Shown here piece after piece: positions 1 through 6,710 of a DNA stretch of 7,876 bases. A program made the translations under genes and the position numbers. Below the pieces are notes generated by a model. That model saw only the letters and a list, made by a program, of their open reading frames with translations, searched no databases and had not been told where the DNA came from. Each line of letters starts with the position of its first letter. The first letter of the stretch is position 1. Source of the DNA: Clostridia bacterium (GTDB lineage: Bacteria > Bacillota > Clostridia > Christensenellales > CAG-138); assembly GCA_017435185.1 (NCBI GenBank), contig JAFSFN010000180.1:1-7876 (forward strand), in the 5' to 3' direction.

Positions 1-110
1 GGGGCTCTGCCCCATACCCCGCCGACTTTTTACTCAAGGGGCGCTGCCCCTTGTAACCCCGCCGACTTTTTACTCAAGGGGCGCTGCCCCTTTAACCCCG
101 CCGACTTTTT
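1..110. repeat. Three tandem hairpin repeat units
   Basis: Three head-to-tail units lie at 1-37, 38-77 and 78-110. Each begins with GGGGC(G/T)CTGCCCC, continues through a short A/T-rich linker to CCCCGCCGACTTTTT, and the first two end in ACTCAA. Units two and three are almost identical, while the first differs in the loop (TCT for GCT) and linker and may extend beyond the window. In unit two the sequence 35-53 can form an 8-bp stem with a GCT loop (CAAGGGGC / GCCCCTTG). Units of this kind are typical of dispersed extragenic palindromic elements. No coding potential is seen, and the direct tandem arrangement without spacers excludes a CRISPR array. Confidence 0.75.
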
Positions 111-121
111 GAAAAAAGTCG
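102..121. repeat. Hairpin closing the third repeat unit
   Basis: CGACTTTT at 102-109 pairs with AAAAGTCG at 114-121 around a TGAA loop, an 8-bp perfect stem. It terminates the tandem repeat array and corresponds in layout to the hairpin at 214-233 read on the other strand. It is probably part of a mobile extragenic palindromic element rather than a terminator, because no T-run follows it. Confidence 0.55.
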
Positions 122-156
122 TCAAAAACAAGAGGGGGAAATAAATAAAAATACCC

Positions 157-201
157 AAGCAATAAAAATAAGGCAATTAATTGCCTGATTTTTTGTTGCT
201 T
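157..201. terminator. Bidirectional intrinsic terminator
   Basis: The core AGGCAATTAATTGCCT (171-186) is a perfect palindrome. It extends outward through AAAAAT (164-169) pairing with ATTTTT (188-193), and then AAGCAA (157-162) pairing with TTGCTT (196-201), interrupted only by an A/G mismatch and a small internal loop. T-rich sequence (189-194) follows the core on the plus strand, and A-rich sequence (164-168) precedes it, so it can end transcripts from both directions. It separates whatever gene lies left of the window from the operon that begins at 367. Confidence 0.75.
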
Positions 202-213
202 TATTGGTTTTCC

Positions 214-254
214 GTCGCTTTTTCAAAAGCGACCGGGGCAAAGGGTGGAACCCC
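214..254 (-). repeat. Inverted, diverged copy of hairpin element
   Basis: GTCGCTTT (214-221) pairs with AAAGCGAC (226-233) around a TTCA loop. It is followed by CGGGG, a short spacer and GGGTGGAACCC (243-253), a second small stem. Read on the minus strand, the order is G-run/C-run hairpin, TTTGCCCC, then a CGCTTTTGAAAAAGCG hairpin. This is the same order as 78-121 on the plus strand (GGGGC/GCCCC, TTTAACCCC, CGACTTTTTGAAAAAAGTCG). The two elements therefore form an inverted pair around the terminator at 157-201. Confidence 0.5.
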
Positions 255-330
255 ACAAAAAAAGTTCGCGTGATTAAAATGTCATTCCAACAAATGTAGG
301 AAAGGCACGAGCTGCATCAAAAAAGATACA
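255..330. other. Intergenic, nothing recognised
   Basis: Short stretch between the hairpin element and the operon promoter. It contains only mini-ORFs of about 6-11 codons on either strand, none with a Shine-Dalgarno sequence, and no RNA gene or riboswitch fold that I can recognise. It is too short and stop-rich to hide a convincing precursor peptide gene. Confidence 0.6.
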
Positions 331-351
331 CTGTTAAAAAAGGAATATAGA

Positions 352-360
352 TGCTATAAT
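352..360 (+). promoter_or_regulatory. Extended -10 promoter of the seven-gene operon
   Basis: TGCTATAAT is a perfect extended -10 element (TGnTATAAT). No good -35 hexamer sits 16-18 bases upstream (candidates at 331-338 match TTGACA poorly), which is usual for promoters carried by an extended -10. Transcription would start about seven bases after the hexamer, near 367, which is the A of the first start codon. No Shine-Dalgarno sequence lies at a useful distance, so the first gene is probably read from a leaderless or nearly leaderless mRNA. Confidence 0.75.
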
Positions 361-366
361 GTAAGA

Positions 367-1254
367 ATGGCAAAGATGACAAAAAATCATTTTCAAATTG
401 CAGATATATCAATAAACATTGATACCTGGTGCGAACTGCCGCCGCATGGGTGGCTTGAGAAGTTCTGTGCCGGGGGCGAGCAGAAAAATAATGCAGATAT
501 ACTTGTCAGTGTTGATATCGGCACGTTGCCGAGCAAGGATGGCCTTGAATGTGTGTTTGAGTCGCCGAAGATGCGAGTTTACAACGACAAAGAAAGCACA
601 TATCGTTTTTATACTGACGGCATGGAGAGCGAGTTTGGGGAATATGCCTGCACGAGATATGCTTTCAACGAATACGGCCGTTATTTCAGCACAGTACACA
701 AAGACAAGGCGGATGCCGTACCCACGATGAAATATGTGCTTGACATTCTTCCGATAGACACGATGATGACGGCGTATGAGCGTGTGATACTTCATTCTTC
801 ATATATCGTGCATAACGGCGGCGCTGTTTTGTTTACCGGGCCGAGCGGCATGGGAAAGTCTACGCAGGCTATGTTATGGCAACAACATGTGGGGGCTGAA
901 ATAATAAACGGCGACAGAGCTGTTTTGGGCAAGAATGAACACGGACAATGGATGGCTTACGGTCTGCCGTACTGCGGTTCATCTAAAATATGCGAAAATG
1001 TGACAGTCCCTGTTCGGGCGATTGTAGTGCTTAAACAGTCAAAAGAAAACACCCTTGTGCGATTGAGCCATTCTGCGGCGTTCAGGAGCATATACAGCGA
1101 GCTGACGGTCAGCAAATGGGATATGGTGTGCATGAACAGGGCGATAGACACCGCTATGGGAATTGCATGTGAAGTGCCGGTATATCTTTTATCCTGCGTT
1201 AAAGACATATCGGCGGTCGAACTGCTGAAAAAAGAGATAGAGAGAGCGAAGTGA
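367..1254 (+). CDS. HPr kinase-like P-loop protein (HprK-related)
   Basis: A 295-residue protein with a Walker A motif GPSGMGKST at 158-166, preceded by a hydrophobic strand (VHNGGAVLF) and followed by NGDRAVL (181-187), which supplies the acidic residue usually seen after the P-loop, and by GLPYCGSS (199-206). This is the pattern of the C-terminal kinase fold of HprK-related proteins found in peptide-modification and exopolysaccharide loci. The first 140 residues show no domain I can name, and it is not canonical HPr kinase/phosphorylase of sugar regulation. Homologues in lasso-peptide clusters (the paeninodin type) phosphorylate the C-terminal serine of a precursor peptide; a similar cytosolic peptide kinase role here is inference. 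The ATG at 367 lacks a Shine-Dalgarno sequence but lies six bases after a strong -10. An ATG at 376 is a weaker alternative. First gene of the operon, seven bases before the radical SAM gene. Confidence 0.8.
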   Translation: MAKMTKNHFQIADISINIDTWCELPPHGWLEKFCAGGEQKNNADILVSVDIGTLPSKDGLECVFESPKMRVYNDKESTYRFYTDGMESEFGEYACTRYAFNEYGRYFSTVHKDKADAVPTMKYVLDILPIDTMMTAYERVILHSSYIVHNGGAVLFTGPSGMGKSTQAMLWQQHVGAEIINGDRAVLGKNEHGQWMAYGLPYCGSSKICENVTVPVRAIVVLKQSKENTLVRLSHSAAFRSIYSELTVSKWDMVCMNRAIDTAMGIACEVPVYLLSCVKDISAVELLKKEIERAK

Positions 1255-1261
1255 CGATTTT

Positions 1262-2407
1262 ATGGAATCCATCAAAAAGCGACAGCCTGAGCTGATGAAT
1301 TTTCTGTCATCAAAAGCGGCACATATGCATGTGCCCATATCGGGCACTTTTGAACTCACGGCAAGGTGCAATCTTAATTGCAGAATGTGCTATGTGCGGT
1401 TGAGTGACGAGCAGGTGAAGCGCATCGGCAGGGAGCGTACAGAAAAAGAATGGCTTACACTTGCCGAGGAAGCACGAAAAGCGGGTATGCTCTTTTTACT
1501 GCTCACCGGAGGTGAGCCTTTCATGCTGCCGCATTTTAAGTCGCTTTATACCGAGCTGTCAAAAATGGGATTCATAATCAGCATAAACAGCAACGGCACA
1601 CTCATAGACGAAAAATGTGTTGAGTGGCTTGCGAAGAATCCGCCGAGCAGAATGAGTGTCACTCTCTATGGCGGTAACGATGAAACATACAGAAACTTGT
1701 GCCGCAACAGCGGTATGTTTGATAGGGTGGTAAATGCACTAAGACTGCTTCGTGAAGCGGACATACTCGTGCGGGCTACAATGACGCTCACGCCTTATAA
1801 TGTGGATGACTGTAAAAAAGTGCATGAAATATGTCAGGGCATAGATGTGCCCCTGCACATGGCGAGCTATGTTTTCCCGCCGCTTAGGAGGGATAAGGAC
1901 AGTGCCGGCATTGCCCAACGCCTTTCGGCTGAAGAGGCAGGCTATTACAGTGTTGTGGCGGAGCGTGTGCGTTTTGGTGACGAGGGCTTCCTTGCCACGG
2001 CGAGATATCGCTTGAATAAGTCTGATGAAAAACAGATATCTGACGATGACTGCCAAAAAGAAGAAAAACATCCGCTGTTTTGCAGGGCGGGAAAGTCGGG
2101 CTTTTGGATAGACTGGCAGGGCGTGATGACCCCATGCGGCATGATGAATTATCCTGCGGCAAAACCTTTTGAAGAAGGATTTATGACGGCATGGAAAAAG
2201 ATAGTCGAGGGCACTGAAAAATTATATATGCCTTCAAAATGTGTCTCCTGCTCGCTCAGAAGAGCTTGTCCCATATGCGGAGCAGGCGTATACTGTGAAA
2301 CAGGACAGTTCGGCGTCGTACCCGAATATGCCTGTCGTATGGCGGAAGCTACATTGAAAGCCACGCAGGAAGCATATGACGAAATAATGAGCACACAAAA
2401 CAAATAA
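1262..2407 (+). CDS. Radical SAM/SPASM peptide-modifying enzyme
   Basis: A 381-residue cytosolic iron-sulfur enzyme. The radical SAM motif CNLNCRMC (C36, C40, C43) binds the [4Fe-4S] cluster that cleaves S-adenosylmethionine, and GGEP at 83-86 is the SAM-binding motif. The C-terminal SPASM domain carries C274, G287-x4-C292, then C327-x2-C330-x5-C336-x2-C339, C345 and C358, which would bind auxiliary clusters. The spacing between C336 and C339 is one residue shorter than the usual CX3C. SPASM enzymes mature peptides or proteins by crosslinks, epimerisation or oxidation, and often need a PqqD-like partner, which this operon encodes at 6697-6963. The bond it forms cannot be read from sequence. 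The ATG is the only sensible start; its Shine-Dalgarno is weak, so translation probably depends on reinitiation after the stop seven bases upstream. Confidence 0.9.
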   Translation: MESIKKRQPELMNFLSSKAAHMHVPISGTFELTARCNLNCRMCYVRLSDEQVKRIGRERTEKEWLTLAEEARKAGMLFLLLTGGEPFMLPHFKSLYTELSKMGFIISINSNGTLIDEKCVEWLAKNPPSRMSVTLYGGNDETYRNLCRNSGMFDRVVNALRLLREADILVRATMTLTPYNVDDCKKVHEICQGIDVPLHMASYVFPPLRRDKDSAGIAQRLSAEEAGYYSVVAERVRFGDEGFLATARYRLNKSDEKQISDDDCQKEEKHPLFCRAGKSGFWIDWQGVMTPCGMMNYPAAKPFEEGFMTAWKKIVEGTEKLYMPSKCVSCSLRRACPICGAGVYCETGQFGVVPEYACRMAEATLKATQEAYDEIMSTQNK

Positions 2408-2419
2408 GGGAGAGATTGT

Positions 2420-3337
2420 ATGTCTAAGAAAATCAACAAGATCAACAAAAAAAGGGCTCAGGCAAATAAAGAAAGAATCATCAAAAAGAGCAAGCGCAAC
2501 ATCGTGATATCGCTCATAGCGGCGGTCGTGATTATTGCCGTTATTGTGATACTCATTGTTTCGGGCGAAAAGAAACCCAAAGAAATAGATTATAACAACA
2601 TGACCGAGAAAGACTGGCAGAATATCGTGGAATCATTCGGTACTGCAAAGCCGTATACGGTTGCTACACCTACGGGCGACGTCGTTTCGGTCGAAGTCAC
2701 GCCGTCATTTCTCGGCATAGAAACGCTTGACGAAAAAGAAATGAAGCCCACTGTGGTGTCGGGACTTACTTTCCCGTATGCTGTTCCCGATACAGGCATG
2801 ACGGTGCTCATGCTCAACAAATATTCAGGTCCTTACATTGAGGATTCGAGCAATGACTATGTGGGCAACTGCTGTGCAATGCTTGTCAAGAATACAGGCG
2901 ACACCACTATCGCATATGCAGAGCTTTCGTTCATAGTCAATGAGGACGAAAATGAAGAAGCCATCTTCAAAATATCCATGCTTGGTGCAGGTGAATGTGC
3001 CATAGTGCTTGAGGCGAATAAGCGTGAATACAAAGAGAATGATATATACATGGTAAACAGGAAAGGCGTAAGCCGCATTGACGATGTATCGTTCAACTCC
3101 GAAAAGGTACAGACAGCAGGCGGTGAGAAGGAAATAACAATCACCAACCTGACCGACAAAGAATATTCCAAGGTCGTTGTGTATTTCAAAAATCTCTATA
3201 TGGAAGACTTATATTTTGGCGGAATAACCTATACAAGAACATTTGAAAATGTAAAAGCCAACGAGACAATGACTTTGGCATCGGCAAATTATCTGCCCGA
3301 TGTTTGCCGCATTGTGAGAGTAGATGTATCCGAGTAA
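2420..3337 (+). CDS. Single-pass membrane protein, unknown function
   Basis: A 305-residue protein I do not recognise. A very lysine/arginine-rich N-terminus (residues 1-27) precedes one hydrophobic segment at about 28-48. The positive charges suggest the N-terminus stays in the cytosol and residues 50-305 face outward. The outer part is strand-rich and seems to hold two similar halves: one near 150-215 (VKNTGDTTIAYAELSF ... GAGE ... LEAN) and one near 237-303 (ITNLTDKEYSKVVVYF ... KANE ... ASAN), suggesting tandem beta-sandwich domains. It has four cysteines (151, 152, 193, 296). A good Shine-Dalgarno GGGAGAG lies at 2408-2414, five bases before the ATG. It could be an assembly or immunity factor at the cell surface, or an unusually large substrate of the cassette; neither is shown. 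Its stop overlaps the next gene by 14 bases. Confidence 0.75.
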   Translation: MSKKINKINKKRAQANKERIIKKSKRNIVISLIAAVVIIAVIVILIVSGEKKPKEIDYNNMTEKDWQNIVESFGTAKPYTVATPTGDVVSVEVTPSFLGIETLDEKEMKPTVVSGLTFPYAVPDTGMTVLMLNKYSGPYIEDSSNDYVGNCCAMLVKNTGDTTIAYAELSFIVNEDENEEAIFKISMLGAGECAIVLEANKREYKENDIYMVNRKGVSRIDDVSFNSEKVQTAGGEKEITITNLTDKEYSKVVVYFKNLYMEDLYFGGITYTRTFENVKANETMTLASANYLPDVCRIVRVDVSE

Positions 3338-4514
3338 CGAACAAATAATACTGCTGCTCAGAGCTTTTATGAGCGGTGAGCCGACCAAGCTGAAAACAGC
3401 ACCGTCGGATTTGTCGGCATGGAAAGAAATATTGCATCTGTGCCGCATACATGCAATAGTGCCGATGGCGTATGATGCGTTGTCAAGAGCGGAAAACAAG
3501 AATGAGCTTGACAATGGTTTTTTGCACACATTCAGGCAGGAGGCTATCTCGAAGATTGCCGTTCAGACCGCAAGAACTGAGGAATTTGCAAGAGTATACT
3601 CTCTGCTTGAGCAAAACGGCATATCGCCCACAGTGCTCAAGGGCATGGCGCTTCGCTTATTATATCCCAAGAGCGACTGCCGTGTTTCAAGTGACGAGGA
3701 TATATTCATACCTTCAGAAGAACTTGCAGTTTTGAAACGTGTGCTGGAAAATGAGGGCTATGAGAGCGGCTTTATTTCAGAAAACGGAACAGTGATCCAT
3801 TTTATGCACAGGGACACGCTTTTACAGCTTGAAGTGCATACAAAACTGTTTGAGACTCAGGCAAAGGCCGGAGATTATGCTTTTCTCTTTGAAAGACAGC
3901 TCAAAACTTCAAAGCGTGGCGGCTATACTGTTTTGGAAGAAACGGATCAGCTTTTGTATCTCATATGCCATGCGGCGAAGCATTTTGCTATGTCGGGCTT
4001 TGGGATACGACAGATATGTGATATAATAATATTTACTCAAAAATATTATGACACGATAGACTTTGACTTGCTTTTGGCTGAGACGGAAAGGGCACAGCTT
4101 CATATTTTCACTGCTTCTCTTATGAAAATCGGTGAAGAATATTTCGAGATGATAAAAGTGCCTGAAGTGTTTGAAAAGTTTGCAAGAGAGAGTGAGCCGC
4201 TGCTTTGTGATGTGTTTGAGGGCGGAGTTTTCGGACACAGCAGTGAAGAACGCAGGCAGAGTGCGCGTGTCACTATGAATACTGTTTCGGGAAATGATAA
4301 AGCCCCTGTTTTGGGAACTTTATTTCCTCCGCTTGCCGATATGGCTGTTTTGTATCCCGAACTTAATACTCGCCCATACCTGCTTGCTTGGTATTGGGGC
4401 GTAAGGCTTATAAAGCGCGGAGCAATGCGGCTTATAAGCGCAGGCAAGTCAGTCAGCATAGGCAAAAAGAGAAGTGAATTGTTGAAAGGGTATGGGCTTG
4501 GAAAAAAGCACTGA
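3324..4514 (+). CDS. Nucleotidyltransferase family protein (PF14907-like)
   Basis: A 396-residue cytosolic protein resembling the uncharacterised nucleotidyltransferase family of peptide and polysaccharide loci. Visible motifs are VLKGMALRLLYP (104-115), SSDEDIFI (122-129) with the acidic pair D124/D126 expected to bind metal, LEVHTKLF (169-176) at the position where a third acidic residue is expected (E170), and HAAKH...GIRQICDI (216-233), a conserved helical block. The remaining 150 residues are mostly helical with no motif I can name. In pseudomycoidin-type lasso clusters a homologue acts after an HprK-like kinase and adds sugar to the phosphorylated peptide. That pairing is reproduced here, so a similar step is plausible but inferred. 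The ATG overlaps the end of the membrane-protein gene, with GTGAGAG just upstream, indicating translational coupling. Confidence 0.8.
   Translation: MYPSNEQIILLLRAFMSGEPTKLKTAPSDLSAWKEILHLCRIHAIVPMAYDALSRAENKNELDNGFLHTFRQEAISKIAVQTARTEEFARVYSLLEQNGISPTVLKGMALRLLYPKSDCRVSSDEDIFIPSEELAVLKRVLENEGYESGFISENGTVIHFMHRDTLLQLEVHTKLFETQAKAGDYAFLFERQLKTSKRGGYTVLEETDQLLYLICHAAKHFAMSGFGIRQICDIIIFTQKYYDTIDFDLLLAETERAQLHIFTASLMKIGEEYFEMIKVPEVFEKFARESEPLLCDVFEGGVFGHSSEERRQSARVTMNTVSGNDKAPVLGTLFPPLADMAVLYPELNTRPYLLAWYWGVRLIKRGAMRLISAGKSVSIGKKRSELLKGYGLGKKH
4484..4490 (+). promoter_or_regulatory. Shine-Dalgarno favouring a TTG start at 4498
   Basis: GAAAGGG ends only one base before the ATG at 4492 but seven bases before the in-frame TTG at 4498. 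The spacing favours TTG, giving a protein starting MEKSTDTK, two residues shorter than the ATG version. Confidence 0.5.
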
Positions 4515-6249
4515 CACAAAAAGCAGAAAGTCTTTGCTCACATCACTCATGAGTGAAATTAAATGGATGTACGGATATGCCAAAAAGTATTGGAAATTCG
4601 TGCTTGTTCATATTGTGCTCGGCATAGTCAGCACTGTCATGGGCCTTTTGAGTACACTTGCTTCAAAGTACCTGATAGATGCTGTAACAGGCGCAGGCGA
4701 TATGCCCATAGTTCAGGCCGCCTGCATAATGATAGGCATGACGGCAGGCAGTATAATCTCAAAGGCCGTATGCAGCAGGATAGGCGCAAGGATAAGTATC
4801 AAGGTCCAGAACGAGATACAATACGAAGTCTATGAAAAGATAATGAGTGCACAGTGGGAGGAGATTTCGGAATATCGAAGCGGTGATTTGCTTAACCGCC
4901 TTAACGGTGATGTTTCGACTGTTGCCAACGGAATAATCGGTCTCCTTCCGTCCTTGATTACACATATAGTCCAGTTTGCAGGCGCACTTGTTATAATTTT
5001 GAACTATGACCCGATAATGGCTCTCATAGCGCTCATAGGCGCACCCGTGACCGTTACCGTGTCAAACATATTGCTCAAAAAGATGCGTGCATACAACCAT
5101 GAAATGCGAAGAATGTCAAGTGAGATAATGGCTTTTTGGGACGAATCTTTTCAGAACATGGAGTCCATAAAGGCATTCGATGTCAATGATAAGTATGAAT
5201 CAAACATGGTATCGCTTCAGGACAAATATAAAAACACCTACTTGAAATTCAATATTTTTTCGATAAAAACATCATCGCTTATGAGCGTGCTGGGGGCTGT
5301 GGTGTCTTTCAGCTGTATGGGCTGGGGCGTGTACAGGCTTTGGTCCGGCGTGATAACATTTGGCACGATGACTCTGTTTTTACAGCTTGCATCCATGCTG
5401 TCAAGCGCGTTTTCACAGCTTGTATCGCTTGTGCCGAGCGGCATCAGTGCGGCTACGAGCGCAGGCAGGATAATGCCTGTTTGTTCACTTGAGAAAGAGA
5501 AATACGAGTCTGAGCAGATGGCAAATGAGGTCGAAAAAGAGGCTCGTCAAAACGGAATATCAATAGAACTTGATAACGCCACTTTTGCGTATAAGGGCAG
5601 CCGTGATGTGCTGAAGAATGCCTGCATAAAGGCAGAACCGGGCGAGATAGTGGCAATAGTCGGCCCATCGGGTGAGGGAAAGACAACTCTTGTCAGACTT
5701 CTGCTTGGGCTTGTGAAGATTGAGAGCGGAAGTGCGTCGGTTGCATCGAACGGTAAAAAATGCGCCATCAGTGCGGCTACGAGAAAGCTGTTTGCATATG
5801 TTCCGCAGGGCAACACGGCTTTTCCGGGCTCTGTTGCCGATAATATGCGTCTTGTAAAAAGTGATGCCGATGATGAACAAATAGCCGATGCGCTCAAGAT
5901 CGCCTGCGCTTATGATTTTGTTATGAAAATGCAAAACGGCACAGCTTCAATAATAGGCGAGCAGGGCAAGGGTTTGTCGGAAGGACAGGCACAGCGCATA
6001 TCCATAGCACGAGCAATGCTTCGTGAAGCACCGGTGCTCCTGCTTGATGAGGCAACGAGCGCGCTTGACATTGCAACAGAGCGCAGAGTGCTTAAAAACA
6101 TAATGCAGGCAAATCCGAAAAAGACCTGTATCGTCACAACGCACAGACCGAGCGTTTTGTCGATGTGCAGCAGAGTGTACAAGGTCGAAAAAACGGTCAT
6201 AAGCGAAGTTTCACGAGAAGAATGTGAAAGGATGCTGATGGAGTTTTGA
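4492..6249 (+). CDS. ABC exporter, fused permease and ATPase
   Basis: A 585-residue half-transporter. The N-terminal membrane domain (about 35-320) holds several hydrophobic helices (near 37-56, 75-90, 150-190, 262-300) of the ABC type-1 exporter fold. The ATPase domain (about 357-575) has Walker A GPSGEGKTT (391-399), Q-loop Q439, signature LSEGQ (495-499, a G-to-E variant of LSGGQ common in exporters), Walker B VLLLDE (515-520) and switch histidine H551. All catalytic residues are present, so it should be active as a homodimer. There is no N-terminal C39 cysteine protease domain as in bacteriocin exporters, so any leader removal must come from another protein; the next gene is a candidate. 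The substrate is probably the modified peptide. Coordinates use the ATG; TTG at 4498 has better ribosome-site spacing. It overlaps the preceding gene by 23 bases. Confidence 0.93.
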   Translation: MGLEKSTDTKSRKSLLTSLMSEIKWMYGYAKKYWKFVLVHIVLGIVSTVMGLLSTLASKYLIDAVTGAGDMPIVQAACIMIGMTAGSIISKAVCSRIGARISIKVQNEIQYEVYEKIMSAQWEEISEYRSGDLLNRLNGDVSTVANGIIGLLPSLITHIVQFAGALVIILNYDPIMALIALIGAPVTVTVSNILLKKMRAYNHEMRRMSSEIMAFWDESFQNMESIKAFDVNDKYESNMVSLQDKYKNTYLKFNIFSIKTSSLMSVLGAVVSFSCMGWGVYRLWSGVITFGTMTLFLQLASMLSSAFSQLVSLVPSGISAATSAGRIMPVCSLEKEKYESEQMANEVEKEARQNGISIELDNATFAYKGSRDVLKNACIKAEPGEIVAIVGPSGEGKTTLVRLLLGLVKIESGSASVASNGKKCAISAATRKLFAYVPQGNTAFPGSVADNMRLVKSDADDEQIADALKIACAYDFVMKMQNGTASIIGEQGKGLSEGQAQRISIARAMLREAPVLLLDEATSALDIATERRVLKNIMQANPKKTCIVTTHRPSVLSMCSRVYKVEKTVISEVSREECERMLMEF

Positions 6250-6710
6250 CAAGAAACGACAAGATAATAAGCGCCTATGACATTTTGCCGGTGTATAAAG
6301 AACTTATTGATGAGGGCAGAGAGGTCAAACTCACTGTTGCGGGATACAGCATGGAACCGTTTCTGAAAAACGGCAGGGACAAAGTGCTCCTAGGCAAAGT
6401 AAGCCGTCCGCTTAAAAGAGGAGATATTGCGTTCTATGTGCGGCCGACGGGACAATATGTCCTGCATCGAATAAAAAAGATATGCGGCGAGGACTGCTAT
6501 TTTGTGGGCGATTCACAAATTGCCGTGGAAGGTCCGATAAAGAGTTCGGCAGTGTTTGCAGTGGCAACAGCAGTGTACAGAAAGGATAAACTTCTTAAAA
6601 AGGGCGACTTTTTGTGGGAAGTGTTTGAACATTTATGGCTAATGCTTCTTCCGATGCGAAGAATGATATTTAAGTTTGTTTACAGGAGCGGTCAAAATGA
6701 AAAAAGTTGA
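6246..6710 (+). CDS. S24/S26-family peptidase, Ser/His signal-peptidase type
   Basis: A 154-residue protein with the ordered motifs of signal-peptidase-like proteases: GYSMEP (33-38) with nucleophile S35, RGDIAFY (58-64), YVLHRI (71-76) and VGDS (87-90). At the position of the catalytic lysine of bacterial leader peptidase there is H74 in an HRI motif, as in the SipW/eukaryotic ER class. No N-terminal membrane anchor is visible; the only hydrophobic stretch is near 123-146 and is broken by charged residues. The enzyme may therefore be cytosolic or peripherally attached by its C-terminus, and could trim the leader of the cassette's peptide (inference). The start is TTG at 6246, overlapping the ABC stop codon by four bases (TTGA). 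An in-frame TGA at 6225-6227 excludes an upstream ATG. Confidence 0.82.
   Translation: MTRNDKIISAYDILPVYKELIDEGREVKLTVAGYSMEPFLKNGRDKVLLGKVSRPLKRGDIAFYVRPTGQYVLHRIKKICGEDCYFVGDSQIAVEGPIKSSAVFAVATAVYRKDKLLKKGDFLWEVFEHLWLMLLPMRRMIFKFVYRSGQNEKS
6684..6688 (+). promoter_or_regulatory. Shine-Dalgarno setting the PqqD start
   Basis: AGGAG lies eight bases before the ATG at 6697, inside the end of the peptidase gene. It supports this ATG over the in-frame TTG at 6676, which would add seven residues and has no ribosome site. Confidence 0.7.

Noticed and set aside
1..110. Possible CRISPR array
   Set aside because: The units abut directly with no unique spacers, their lengths vary (37, 40 and 33 bases), and no cas gene is present.
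312..332. Small hairpin around ATC-A6-GAT
   Set aside because: The stem is only three to four A/T-rich pairs and is expected by chance.
255..366. Possible precursor peptide gene upstream of the operon
   Set aside because: Only mini-ORFs of about 2-11 codons occur on either strand, without ribosome sites or a leader-core pattern.
419..730. Overlapping plus-strand frame inside the first gene
   Set aside because: It is an out-of-frame shadow, rich in Arg and Cys with no motif, while the main frame carries the P-loop protein.
409..795. 128-codon open frame on the minus strand
   Set aside because: It lies wholly inside the kinase-like gene, whose motifs are clear, and its translation has no recognisable domain or ribosome site. 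Other antisense frames (for example 1739-2071, 4100-4519, 5547-5897, 7354-7668) were rejected for the same reason.
367..1254. Canonical HPr kinase/phosphorylase (hprK)
   Set aside because: Only the P-loop half is reminiscent; the N-terminal half does not resemble HprK, and the operon context is peptide modification rather than sugar regulation.
4492..6249. Bacteriocin exporter with C39 peptidase domain
   Set aside because: The protein begins about 30 residues before the first membrane helix, leaving no room for the roughly 130-residue C39 domain and no catalytic Cys/His motif.
6676..6696. Earlier TTG start for the PqqD-like gene
   Set aside because: It has no ribosome site, whereas AGGAG is ideally spaced before the ATG at 6697.
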